Shown: positions 1-12,059 of the stretch, piece after piece
Layout of the letters: every line of letters starts with the position of its first letter
Numbering within the stretch: position 1 is the first letter of the stretch
DNA from: Nymphaea colorata
Taxonomy: Eukaryota > Streptophyta > Magnoliopsida > Nymphaeales > Nymphaeaceae
Assembly (NCBI RefSeq): GCF_008831285.2
Contig: NC_045138.2
Span: 13,280,571-13,344,570 of the forward strand
DNA length: 64,000 nucleotides
Direction: 5' to 3'
Notes under the pieces: model-generated
Database searches by the model: none
Told to the model about the DNA's origin: nothing
The model's input: the letters and a program-made list of their open reading frames with translations, nothing else
Position numbers and translations under genes: made by a program

Positions 1-2184
1 AATGAGACTTGAGACTTGAGCATCTCTAGAGTGTGAGATGGACCACAAATTTTGCCATAACATCTAATTATGTTGTTAACTTGGTGTAAAATTTTTAGTA
101 GGGTTTTTGTATTTGTCAAAAGCATGTCTGAACTCTGAACTATGTTTTCTCCAATCTATGCATAATGTATAGAATTTTTGAGGTATTAAATTTTTGCACG
201 AGGGATTCTGTTATCATCCCAATGACACCAAGTGGCATCCCTAGTTTTATCCATGGCTTTGCACTTATTTAGGAAGAAAACTGTCTATCACATTTTGTCA
301 ACATTGGCAACAAGGTGATTAATTTTGACTGAAATGTGCATAAGTTGGAGGAAATGAAATGGTCATGTCTTTGAGTCACTGACAATAAACTCAAAACCTG
401 CATTATGGGATTTAATCAGATCCTATCAATCATTCCAAATACCAATGTCCATGTGCTAAACCTAGAGCATCTAGAAAGCATCTAGAGCCCATAGGTTATT
501 AGCTGCTATTACTTGGTCAACTGTGATTTCCATACCTCTATTAAACATTCAAACATCTTGGCTTTGATGCTGAAGGTTATTGAACTTAAAACTACTAAAT
601 CCTTGGATTCGGTTTTGAATGAATCACTGTTCAAATTTTGGGATCCATATTATGCAAAGAGACATTGCTATTCTTGAGATGCAATGGTCAAGGACTTGCA
701 AGTTGCAACTGTAGCTTCAATAATGAAAAAGGAGATGTTTGCTTGCAGTTAGTTCATTCTTTGTTTATGGTTTCCATAATAACCTAAATTTTTGAAAAAA
801 GACTAGCTTGTTTCCTGCGCAAAGAGTGAATGTGACTTGTATTAAAAAATTGAGGGGGGAAGGATGAGGTTGTAATAGCCTTGGAAATGTAAGAAAATTC
901 CAAAATATAGTGAATTACCATACTAGCTTTTGCGAATAAAATTTGGTTAGCCAAAGATAGGAGAAGGCCTGGTCTGATGGTCACAGAAGGAAAGGTCTGA
1001 TTTATTGATGTGTAGAAGAACTGGCTCATGTGAAGGTTCCCATTGACCTGGTTCTCATAGTAAGCATCAAGACAAGTTAAAGCCATAGGTGGAAAGAGAA
1101 ATCATATTGTGGTTTTATTTAAAAGCGTGAGTTCACAGTTTACTCTTGTCAATATCTGTTATGTATTTTATTGCCTTTGGCTAGCTATTTTTGTCATGGT
1201 TTGCAAGTGCGAGAATGTCTACTTTGCAAGTCGGAGTAATTCTATGAACCATCCAGCGGCTTTCCTTAACCTGACTGTGATGGTAGGTGCTGCATTCACC
1301 ATTGCTAGTCTTTCGTTAAGGTTGATGGAGAGTGTAATCCACAATCAGCGAATGCACAGTTATGTTTCGGTTTTCATTTTCTGACCATTTTGGAAATTGC
1401 ACCAGAGTAAGTTACTGAGAATATATACTGATATCTGCCTGCCTGGTATAGCTGAGATTGGAGCAAGGGACCTTGCCTGGCTGTTGATTTGACTTGTAGA
1501 CAGTAGGTAAGGCTGCACATGGGATCGAGTAACTTGAGCTCAGGTCGAGCTTAACTTGTTTTTCAAACTAGTCCGAGTGCATGCTCAAGCTTGGACATGT
1601 TGAGCCAATTTTGAGCTATATATACATTAGTCGCATAAACTTCCTTAAGTTTAATAAATTAATTAGGCATGTTAAGGTGTATACGAATCATCACACATTT
1701 ATGGCAAGTACTTGGTTGGTGCTACAGGCTTCATGAGTTTTACCTGAAGGGTTTTTATTTCATAGCCCAATATGCTTTTGGTGAGTAAACAAATCACTGC
1801 TTTTTATGTTCAGCTTAGCTCAAGCTTAGTCAAGCTGATTTTGAGCCATATAAAAGCTTGTCCAACCCAAGTTTGATCTGCATAACTTGACCTCGAGGCA
1901 GGCATTAAGCAATAATGTTGATCTTGAAACTATATGAATGGGCCCTTTTTCTCTTTTCTTCTTTCATGGATATAATCTCAAAGCTAGGAAATTGTATGAA
2001 AATTTTAATTTTTGGTTTTAAACGTTGTTGTGATCCTTGACAAATGGGTGGTCGTAGCAGGTGCTCATATTATTGTGCTTGTGATTCCTCTGTGTTTCTG
2101 GAATTTGTTCAGGGTATTCCTTTTGTCAAGATGGTCCCTCAAATCTGTCATGCCGCATTCTAATATGGCTGCTTTTGTGGTCAG
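1..2184. other. Probable intron/upstream part of the helicase-like gene
   Basis: AT-rich DNA with no exon that I can link in phase to the one at 2185. Bases about 1512-1900 carry a dispersed repeat rich in GAGCTCAGGTCGAGCTT-like words; a relative occurs at 43.56-43.9 kb. Short frames at 1109-1384 and 2012-2200 do not resemble known domains. Confidence 0.35.
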
Positions 2185-2975
2185 GCAATTGGTCTCTTGA
2201 AAGAACTACAGGCAAATCAGCTACCATTTCCCAGACATTGTGTGTATATAGCTCGAATAGCTAGCGAGGAGCATGCCTTAGTTACATCACTCAGACGAGA
2301 AGGTTATTCCATCTCAAGTGTTTCTGATATTGTTTTGCGACAGAAAAGTTTCAGTCATATAAATCAGCATAGGTAATCGTGGATCATTTTCTATTCTGGC
2401 TTCTCATTAAACATTTCTGAAACTGTGTACTTACATATTGGTCGCTTTAGTTTTATAGTCTTTTTTAATCTCCTGTACTGGACTTGCTGATGCATCAATG
2501 ATTAACTTTCCGTGCCATGCATCTATTATTGTGCTTGGTTATACTCACCTACCAAATCATTTTAACCTTGAATGTGCAATTGATGATCAGACATAGCTAG
2601 GAATTTAGTTCATTTTTTGTCTATCCTATTACTTCTTTTCAAAATGAAACTTAATTTTAATTTTCTAATTTGTATACGTGCAGTGATAGGGCAATTGCTG
2701 TATCGGTGGTGACTAAAGAAGAGATCTGTAAGGTGGATGTTGGAGAATTAGAGACAATTGTCTTTGTTAATTTGCCAACTTCCATCGATGAATATACACA
2801 AGTTCTTGCTGGAATGGCACGGCATTCAGTGCAGGGGGTCCTACACAGTTTCTACAGCAAAGCTGATGCATCCCTTGCCGGGCCACTGATAAATGTGTTG
2901 GAACAGTGTCAACAAGTAGTGCCTGAATCCCTCAGGCTTCTTGCAGATGCCCACTCTGAAGTCGGTCCCGCGTAA
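2185..2975 (+). CDS. Divergent DEAD-box-like RNA helicase, C-terminal two exons (5' part not found)
   Basis: Two exons join in phase: 2185-2372 (after a TCAG acceptor, ending AG|GTAATC) and 2684-2975 (after GTGCAG, ending at TAA). The joined frame gives about 159 residues. The second exon reads like the end of a superfamily 2 helicase RecA-like domain 2. A segment with VFVNLPTSIDEY matches the usual 'N-x-P-x-S-x-x-E-Y' of DEAD-box proteins. The following motif VI, normally HRIGRTGR, is replaced by VLAGMARHS, so the arginine-finger motif is degenerate. After it come the typical segment with an acidic D-A-x-LA and a VPE-x-L tail. The family uses ATP to remodel RNA; because motif VI is degraded, normal catalysis is doubtful. 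I could not find convincing upstream exons in bases 1-2184, so the 5' exons are probably left of the window. The alternatives are a pseudogene or a TDRD12-like inactive helicase. The exon structure is firm; the exact ortholog is not. Confidence 0.6.
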
Positions 2976-5900
2976 CTCTTCAAGGGTGGGTTGTTGGTTT
3001 GGTCTTCGTGTTGGAGAGGGCAGCCTGGGTGGATCATAATCATGCCTTTAATGTTCTGCACGGATTTTGGTCAGATGACCGTGTCGACCCAAGTTGGTGG
3101 ATATGCAAGTCCCAACTTGTTCTAGCTCTTACGGGTAATGCCCATGTTAACGTTTATCAATATACTAAATATGTAGCGTTGATTGATTGATTGGTCAAGC
3201 TTAGCCTCGACGACCAAGTTTCTATAAAATGCCATCATGTCATAACCTCTCATGGTGACCAAGTTTCTATAAAATGCCACTCATTTGACCGCTTACTTCC
3301 CTCCCCTCTCTCTTATTTATTTGTTGCTCTTTTAGATCGTTACTTTTTCTCTTTATGTCGGTGATCTGAGGCGCTTTGTTTACTTGGCACGTTTAATCTT
3401 GGAGGGATGCTGTTGTTGGTTGCCGTAGCTGTATAGCATATAGCAAGTAAAATTAAACCAGAGAATGAACTGGCCACATGTTTAAACGTTTTTCTGGGGT
3501 TCTGAGGATCTCGTATCAGTGCTGTATGAAATCCACTGTTCAAGCAATCATTGGATTTTAGCAGTAGGCAGCGGGGAGATTCACTGTGCTTTAAAACCGA
3601 AAGTGAGGTACCCACTTATCTGCCCAATTGATTTTACTGTTGGATGGTCTGAGGTCATGTTGAAAGAGGATTTAACCAAGGTGAGATGTTGATCAGCTTC
3701 AGTGAAACCTGATGAAATGCATAGAAATTAAATGAAGGCATTTGAATTCTAGAGTAGGAGATGGTCTGTCCGAATCAAAACAATTTTTATTTAGCATATA
3801 TTTAGAATTGCTTGTTCATTGATGAGCAGGAGGAGTATGTCGTCCTATCCTCAAACCAGAGGGCTGAAACCCTCACCCTTCCCTCCACCCTACTAGAATC
3901 CATGACCTGCTCTTGGTGATCCATTCCTAGTGTGCTTTAACTTAATTGGTAGTTACTCTTTTACTGCATAGGGGGTTGACACTACCGATGTTTGAACATG
4001 AAACTAGCTGCCTACCAACTCAAACCATTGTAATGACCCTCTTGGTGGATAAAATCACGTTATACTAGATATGACTCAAGCACCATTATTGGAAGAGAAG
4101 AGAAAGGAAAGGAACAGGAACAGTTTCCATGTTTGCATATTTCCCTAAGGACTCTCTTCATCTCTTAAGCAGGAAAACATGGGCTGTGATGGGCTGAAGC
4201 ATTTTAGCTAGCCCGTTACCAGGACTATCTTTCGAGAAAGACAAACGCCCCTCCTCTCTACGCATCGTGTTGGAAAGCCGACCAGACCCACCATTAAATC
4301 TATTGGTTATATAGTCTAGAAAGATGACAATTCCATTCAAAAGCTTCAGCAAGTTGAAGGTACGAGTGCGTCCTGAAAGAAGGGAACTCATCATGCGCTG
4401 AAAAGCAGAATGACATCTTGAGTGCAGGGAAGCAAACGTAAGTCTTCGGTGAGAACTAAAAGCAAGGAAGAAAGAAGAAAGAAATCGAGGATAAGCCATA
4501 AATGACCTCGAGTGAAAATGAAGGATAGATGGGAGCAATCTATGGATCGTGCGTTCTTCTCTTGAAGCAATAATGAATGCTAAAGAGCGGGCAGGGTGCT
4601 GGAGTGCTCTATAGGTCAGAGTATGTTGAAGGGCTTCGTCATGATTCGGTAGATGGGGGTTGGCTGGGTTCACGTTAGCTACAGGTTGCAGCTTGGCCTA
4701 TCAATTTGTCATTTGGGTGCCCGCAGCTAATTCTGCATCTGTGGTGAAAGGGGAAGGAATGAAGACCTTTCATCTCATATCGGACTCGATTCATATCTGA
4801 TTTAATTGGATTTTCCTCAATCTCTGCCAAACTCGATCCCGGAATTTGAGACTTTGAAACCGAATTTGGATGTAAAATGGTAAGAACGAGCTTCGCTTCA
4901 GATTCAGATTACAACTCTAATCATCTGGCCGTACCAGCTTCAGACCCATTCATGTGGAAAAAGGGATGCCCCTCTGCTGTCTGAAGAGATCAAGAGCTCG
5001 ATTACGACTACTTAGCTGCCAGCCCTCCTTCAGAGCAGATCATTCTCCTTGCCGGATGAAGATGACATCCCCAAGTAATCATCCGGCCTAATGCGCCCCT
5101 TCTTTTCTTTTGTCCCCTTTCCTGCAGGGAATCATCAAATCTAGGTAGCTCTGATTTTTTCATTTTAACCTTTCATATTGGCCTTTAAATAAATCTTGAA
5201 AAACTTATAAAAACCGCTCAATTATTGAGCTTACTACAAGAAGCGGCTTAACCTTTCTATTGGGCAATTTTCATTCACGCCACGTACAGCTGCAGCATGG
5301 TTAAAGAAGAGTTGAATAAAGAAAGTGACAAGTTTGCGTTTATGAAATCAAAATTAAGTTCGTTCAATTCAGTTGTCTTAAGGCGGTAGGGCGCGGCATC
5401 TAAGCTGAAGGGTGCACCGTTGCTATCGCTGACACCGACGCAGCTCAGGACTCCGGAGGCAGGGAGAATGGGGGGGGGCTTCGGGCCTTTTTCGGGCGGT
5501 GGGATTAATACCCCTTGCTCACCCAGAAGTTCTTTCAATTCAGCAAGCGCGCACCTTCATCTCTCTCTCTCTAACACTAGTTAGGGGGGAGAGATTACGT
5601 TAGAGATATATGAAGGTGCTATTGCTGTATAGGTTGCGGAAGGAGCTCGACTAAGAGGTGCATCCCATATAATTGGTGTGGATTTGAACCCTGACAAGCA
5701 TGAGATCGGTGAGGGGTTTACCGTTAATTTTTGCCTCTTTTATTACAATTACATCTCTGAATTCAATGTCCAAATGTGTTTAAAATGTGCACATCATGAG
5801 AACGAGCTAACTCTGAGTTTTGCTCATTAATTATGCTGAACACTAGTGGGTTCCTCTGGATCAGTGCGGAATGAGTTGGATGCAGATTTGATCTCCGACC

Positions 5901-6441
5901 AAACTGCATGCTTCGGAATTGTAGGGTATGGAAAAAGTTGAACACCCTATTAAGAACTTAGTTCAGATTTGGATTTAAGAAACGACATATAATGGGATTC
6001 AGATTTAGTGTAGTTTTAAATAAGTAGCCAATCGGATTTGGATTTGAATTCAGCTTCAAATAAACATTCAGCGCTCGAGCTCGGCTTGTGCATCCTGGAA
6101 CTGCTGTGACCACTCGCATTGTTAATTCGATCTGGATTATGGATTTGAAATGGTGTGATCTGACTTGGATTATGGATATGAAATTGCAGGAAAGAAATTT
6201 GGAATCACGGATTTCATCAATCCAAGAGAGTGTGGTGATAAATCCTTGTGCCAGGTTTGCATCAACTTGCTTTCATGACTCGAAAACTAATTTAGGAAGA
6301 TGCTACGGGTCCACAGGACCACTTTTATTTGGATACGTAATGTTCTTGTTTAAATTGTAAAAACTAAAAGAAACAGAAAGGTGCAGGTGGTGAAGGAGTT
6401 AACAGGAGGGGGCGCAGACTATTGTTTTGAGTGCGTGGGCC
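2976..6441. other. Gene-poor intergenic region
   Basis: The start is presumably the 3' UTR of the helicase-like gene. No supported gene follows. A 171-codon minus-strand frame at 4158-4673 has no recognisable domain. Bases 5400-5570 include a G-run and a CTCTCT tract. AT-rich stretches rich in 'GGATTTG/GATTTGAAT' words near 4.8 and 6.0 kb look like old repeat debris. Confidence 0.4.
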
Positions 6442-6536
6442 TCAGAAGCCTACAGCAGTAGTCGTCCGGTAGTCCTTCTCCCTCCCTCATGTCAGAAGCC
6501 TACAGCAGTAGTCGTCCGGTAGTCCTTCTCCCTCCC
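6442..6536. repeat. 50-bp-period tandem duplication
   Basis: The block beginning TCAGAAGCCTACAGCAG and ending CTTCTCCCTCCC occurs at 6442 and again at 6492, exactly 50 bp later. The roughly 45 bases shared by the two copies are identical, so the duplication is recent (or an assembly artefact). Confidence 0.9.
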
Positions 6537-8870
6537 CATGATTGAATTCGTGCGACTTTTGCTTTGCATTTTACTGAATATATATATTGGATTCGTGTAG
6601 GGACGGGGGAAGACGGTCATATTGAGGGTGGAGATGAACCGTGCACCATTCCGCAGAGTTGCTGCAAGGTCGGACCGTCGTTGGCTCATTGTTCGGAGGT
6701 GTCAAACCCAAGACTGATATCCCAAATTTTGCACGCCTCCACAAGCGCAAGGTTCCCTCTCTCTCATACACGCGCCTTTACAAAGTTTTCTTCAAAAATA
6801 TAGTTCTCTACAGATGAACGCATGGTATTTAATGCTCATCTTGCATTCTAAATCAAAAACATGAACCTTAGATTGATTCATATACTTGCAGAGCGTATCT
6901 GCATACTTTTAACGCATTTCGCTTGTGTGCGTATAGTGTATCTTCCTTCAAACAACAGTCATCCAACCTCTACAAACAATAGTGCGCTTAAATATGTTAT
7001 GGATGTTGTATGAGACAGTGCCATTTGTGTTGACATGACTCGAAGAAGGAGCATGTGTACGGGTTGACAACATAGCTTGGAAATTTGAGACTTAATGATT
7101 GTCAGAGATGTTTCAGACTTTACTAAGGAAAAATACAAACTGTGACAGAAACGTATGAAGAAACAAGGAATGGACTATAGGCAAAACACCTGATAGGCAA
7201 GTATCCGCGTGGTGACAGGTGCGTCAATCAGACGAACGGACTAGACTCAGTTGAAAAGAAATGAAGGGAATGGTTGCTGAACTTCTCTCACTCGGAGCAA
7301 AGTCACTAAGGACAGTGACGATTTTGGTGGTGGGAGAATGTTGCCGGCCGACTGTGTCTGGCCCGGCCAATCCAGTAGAAGGATATGTTGCTTGGCCAGC
7401 TTAGGCATAGCTCAGGAAGCATGGGGGATTCAATCGGACGCTGAGTCAAACAGAAAGCAATGCACATGTAATGTGCAGCGCAGTGGTGTAGAAACAAAGC
7501 GTATAAATGCATCATGGTCAACAGTATATTTGCAAGTGCAAGTCCATCGTTGGGGAATTAAGTGGGTTCCCCACGTGTAGCGTTTGGATGCGCAAGGGGG
7601 TGCGCGTGGGTTAGGAGAAATTCCCTCAATGGACGCATAACCGCGTATAGTCACGCGGGGGTGGACAAGTTAATGCTCACTATCGAGTAGGGCGATGGTC
7701 GACCGCCTTACTTAATGACATATAGTCGTCAACTGGCTTCGGCTGGAGACTTCCTCTCAAAGGAAATTTACCCCCGCCCAGATTTCGTATGGAAGTAGAT
7801 AGACACTTGAAGAAATGACGAAGTTCTGACAAAGCTTCATGGCCATGGCTTGCTGATGGTCTACAATGGAATAAACCTTAGTGATGGTGTGCCGAGTGCG
7901 TAGCACTCCTCATCTAGTCCAGAGTCCCAAAAGATTAATGAACGCTTCCGCAAACTTAAGAGAGAGTCGTGCTGGCCGAAGGCTTTGGGGAAACCTTCGA
8001 CGCCGCGCGGGCCGAGTAAGACTTGAAAAAGTTGGCCCGTGACACTACCTCTACCTCTATAAATAAAACATAGGAAACAACACCCATGCTGTGGAGTGTA
8101 AGTGGGAGGAAGAACTCATATAATAACGTAATTCCATTGGTGAATAAAATAAAATTGGAAAATATATTAGCTCGTGGGTTCGTCCTAAATTTAATTCCTC
8201 TTGTCGAGATAATTTTTTAACTTACATTTTCTCAATTTAAAGACGGCCTTTAGGAGAAGCAGGCATTCCTTCAGACAATTATTCATGGAGATCAACTGGG
8301 AGACCTTGTTCCCCATCGCCATCTTCCTGAGCAAGCCCATCGATGCTGTTGGTAGCGATATGCTTCGATCGAATGTACTTGGCAATTCATTCTTCACCTG
8401 CAATGCAAACCAATTTGGTAGTCATCGAAGAGCATTTAACTAGCAGTTGATTTTTCGAATGAGCGACGGTCAATCATTCTCAAAGGACAAGTTAAATGGT
8501 ATAGCCTATTGCTTGGTCTGGTGTATTAGATTGGAGGGCCGCCTATTCAACTTTTGGCAGTCCATTCTCTTCACTCGCTTCGTGTTTGTATGATAAAGCA
8601 AATGCAAGAAACAGCATCCAATTTATTCGTCAGTGCACTTCCATCGATGGGTAGGTTCGGCCATGGCGACTCACTCATAGAATGACTAGTGGAGAGTTCC
8701 TTGAAAAAGCGGATGCCATGACCAAGTTGCTTCCCGCTTCACATTTCGAAGTTCCTCGGCTACCACCACAAGCATTGAATGATTAAAACTTGAAGAGAAG
8801 AAGACACCTGGGGGCCTGAGGCGAAGACGCATTGAAAAAGAAGTTTGAAAAGCGATAAAAGTAGATATGA
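6537..8870. other. Intergenic region with possible LTR remnant
   Basis: No coding region is supported. Between about 8040 and 8220 there is an arrangement like the promoter/R region of a plant LTR: CTCTATAAATAAA, then about 100 bases, then GAATAAAATAAAATTGG, a GTGGGTTCGTCC word and an ATTCC tract. No reverse transcriptase, gag or matching second LTR was seen, so the LTR reading is weak. Confidence 0.3.
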
Positions 8871-8953
8871 TGCTGGCTGTGGGGTTCGAACCCACGCGCA
8901 CTTGAGTGCAGAAGATCTTAAGTCTTCCCCCTTAACCACTCGGGCAAACCAGC
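8871..8953 (-). tRNA. trnL-UAA: tRNA-Leu (anticodon UAA)
   Basis: On the minus strand the sequence folds as a class II tRNA. The acceptor arm GCTGGTT pairs with AGCCAGC (one G-U), with discriminator A at 8871. The D arm contains GAGTGGTTAAGG. The anticodon stem GAAGA/TCTTC closes the seven-base loop CTTAAGA, giving anticodon TAA. A long variable arm (TGCACTCAAGTGC region) is as expected for leucine, and the T arm is GTGGG-TTCGAAC-CCCAC. There is no intron and no encoded CCA. The internal A and B boxes are intact, so it is probably a functional nuclear gene. Confidence 0.93.
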
Positions 8954-9223
8954 TTCTTGTGATGCCATTCATATAGTCAATAAATTCATAAAGTTTACAA
9001 TTTTACTTGCATACTTAAAGCCCAAGTTGCCCTCTAAACATTTGCCTTCTTCTTCCTCTACCCTACGCCGTCCCTCTGTGTCTGTCGTCGCTTTGGTGTT
9101 CTTATGCACGGAATACGGGAAAGGGGAAAAAAATGCGGCAAGAGGGGGAAAGCCTTTTTAGTTTTTGCTCTAGAGCCGGTGAGGTTGTGCTGTCAGGTTG
9201 TATGAGGAGCAGGAAGGAGGGGA

Positions 9224-11530
9224 ATGGCGGAGCATCTGGCGTCCATCTTCGGATGAGAGAAAGACAGGGTGAACTGCTCCTTCTATTTTAAGATCGGGGC
9301 TTGGCGGCACGGGGGCCGCTGCTCCCGCCTACACACGAAGCCTAGCCTCAGTCCCACACTCCTCTTCTCCAATATGTACCAAAGGCCGACATGATCAACC
9401 CCGGCGTCGACCTCCAGGGCCAGGCGATTGACCCTCGCAAAATCCAGGAACATTTTGCGGTTTCTCTCTCTCTCTCAGTTGTTTCGTCGCATATGACCTA
9501 CCTGCTGTGTTTTCTTATGAATTTTTTGTTGAAATTTTCACATTGTATCGCTTTTCTTACTTTTTCTCTCTTCTAAAGGCATGTCGCATTTCTAAGGTTT
9601 TTATCAGTTACCAGGCTTGCTTGAATATTTGTGTTAGTTTTGCCTGTCTCTGTTGCTTCTGTTTGCCCCCAGAGAGAGAGAGAGCCTCGTTTTGATAGGA
9701 GCTTTAGCAGTCATGGTGATGGTCGATAGTCAAACCTTGGAGAACAAAATCGAGGAGATTTTTCATGTCCACGATCTAGAAGGGTAAAAATCCGTTTTTG
9801 GAAGCACAGGAGGAAAGAGTTTTCTAATATGAGGTTGACATGACAAAGGAAGGGAAGATTGTTACAGGTCTAATATGAGGAGTCTATCATGAGAGTTGAT
9901 CTGGATACGACAGCTTTTCAGCCATTGTTCCCCACACGGATTGTAGCTGGGCTATGTCAGCAGATGGACGGAGAATTTGTATGTAGGATTTGGAATGCGG
10001 ATCTACTGAGGTCTCTTCCTTTCCTCAGGTTGCATTGTTGTTGATAAACCACTAAAAGAGAAGAGTGCGCATAGGATCTTGCATTGAACCATATCCAATA
10101 TGATAAAAATATTACAATAAAAATATGAAACAGCTGATAGAGGTTAGCCAGAAAATTGAGTAAGGGATGCTGGTCATTAAATCCTTCCTTGAACCAACAG
10201 GACATTTTTCTTGGGTTCAGAAACCAGCCGTTTCTGCAGAAATGCTCTGTATTTGTTCAGGTAACCCGGCTGTTTTATCGTCATTTTTATGCTTGGAATA
10301 ACAAACTACATCAGAAGGTACAGATCTCGGTTTCCTGGTTTTGGGCCAGCCTTTGGTTTCATTTACGGCTAAACTGAATGGACAATATAGAAATCATGTA
10401 GCATATCTCTTTGCTGCTCGTTCCTTTATGGGCAATTGATTTGTATATGTCCTGCTGTTCCCACAGTTTTATTGTGACATACTCAAGAAAAAAAGACCTT
10501 TGTTTTCCCTATTCTTACTGTTCAGGATTTTTTTGAGGATTTGTTTGAGGAGCTAAGCAAGTATGGTGCGATTGAAAGTTTGAAAGTATGCGATAATGCG
10601 ACAACTTGGCTGGTCACATGGTAAAGCTGTTTGCCCTTAAAGATTCTCTAGAAAATAAAAGCTCTCAGATTCACCCTAACAAATTGTTAACTCTGGAACT
10701 TTACACAGGTTGGCAAAGTGTATGTTCGGTTTAGAGAAGAGGAGCCTGCTGCAAACACAATGAGAAATCTCGCAGGCAGATATTATGCAGGTCTCCTGTT
10801 GTGGTATTTGCCTTTTGTTTCTGTCTTTCAGATTTATTACTCGTTACCGTGAATGTTTCCCCGTGCTAACTTTGTCCTTTTATTGTGGCTGTAACTTAAG
10901 TGTTCAGGTTGTCCAATTATTGTGGACTTCTCTCCAGTGACCGACTCTCGTGAAGCTACTTGTTGGCAGTACGATGAAAATACCTGTAATAGGGGTGGAT
11001 ATTGCAATTTTATGCACTTAAAGAAGATTAGCAGGTGAAACTATAAGTACTCTCATGTTCTGTATGTATCAGTAACTTCCGTTGATTCTTGAATATCAAT
11101 ATAATTATAACTAATTTCAGAGACCTAAGGCGAAAACTGTTTGGGTGCTATTGGAGCTGTTATAGTGACAGCCGTACTAGGAGACGAAGTCAGGCACCAA
11201 ACCTATGAAGAACGGTCTCATAGTATCTGCGGCCATGGATGAAGATATGATGGCAAGGACTACTATCATGAGGACGGGCAGAAAAGAAAGGAGCCGCAGC
11301 CCTGCCTACAGAAGAGGGAGTGGCAGGCGGCCCTGGTGGGAGGAACAACAGGTGCCCAGAAAGGGAAGGCAGCACTGAGGGAAGGGCCAAAATTGAACAG
11401 TGGAACAGGGAAAGAGAAAGGCTGCCGCTAGAAATGACCACAACTACAACCCTGACAATGTCATAAATATGACGGACAGCAGTACCATGAGCAACTGCCA
11501 GCAGGATGTGGTGGCTACTAGGCATGTCCT
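9224..11530 (+). pseudogene. U2AF35-like: U2AF35 (U2 snRNP auxiliary factor small subunit) pseudogene, introns retained
   Basis: The U2AF35 architecture is recognisable: the MAEHLASIFG start, first CCCH finger, MYQRP region, U2AF-homology RRM, second CCCH finger (with [14 protein letters not shown]), then an RS/Gly tail with IEQWNRERE. Exon-like blocks are 9224-9459, 10526-10620, 10709-10790, 10908-11034 and 11121 to about 11530, all bounded by GT..AG. The lesions are: TGA at codon 11 (9254-9256); a finger Cys changed to Trp (FKIGAW); a lost base near 9393 that shifts MYQRPDMI out of frame; an 8-bp near-tandem duplication at 10589-10604 causing a +2 shift; and an RS tail broken by a stop after about 28 codons, its later parts readable only in other frames. 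U2AF35 normally binds the 3' splice-site AG with U2AF65. This copy cannot encode that protein. Retained introns mean it arose by DNA duplication rather than retroposition. Confidence 0.9.
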
Positions 11531-12059
11531 TCCCCGATGCCTGGAAGATTGCTTTGTGGACCATAGATGCAAGGGGTTCCATTTTTGAAGTGATACCATG
11601 TAGTAATTCTAGCTTACCGGTCTATGATATTCGGTGGAGTGCCTGTTTTATCCTACCTCCCCTTCACTCGACTGTTGTTGCTTGATGCAGTTTGCGTGTT
11701 TCTGAACATGAACCCTGTTGTCTGCACACCTGTTCCTTCGTGGTCTTTCCAAGAGTGTGTGGTTCACGTCCTTTCAGGAACCCTAATGGGTTCCATTGTC
11801 TTCTGGAAAACGCGTCTTCCAGTGATCGCTCCGTTTTTTACAACCCAATAACCGAGTAATAGGCTACCTCGGCGCCTTCCAGTAGCGATCATGTCCGCGT
11901 AAATTTGCGGTGGCCAGGTTCCATGTGTTGATTGCCTTAACATGACCATGCATCGATTGCAGTTTGTTGCTGCAGAACTCAGTATAAATTCCTTTTAGTT
12001 GCCCGTCCTATTGGTAGAGGCAAGTGTGACAATTCTTCATATCTGTTTTCCTTTCACAA

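Noticed and set aside
4158..4673. 171-codon minus-strand frame, with DNA style reminiscent of plant mitochondrial spacer
   Set aside because: No recognisable mitochondrial gene or domain; base composition alone does not support organelle-derived DNA.
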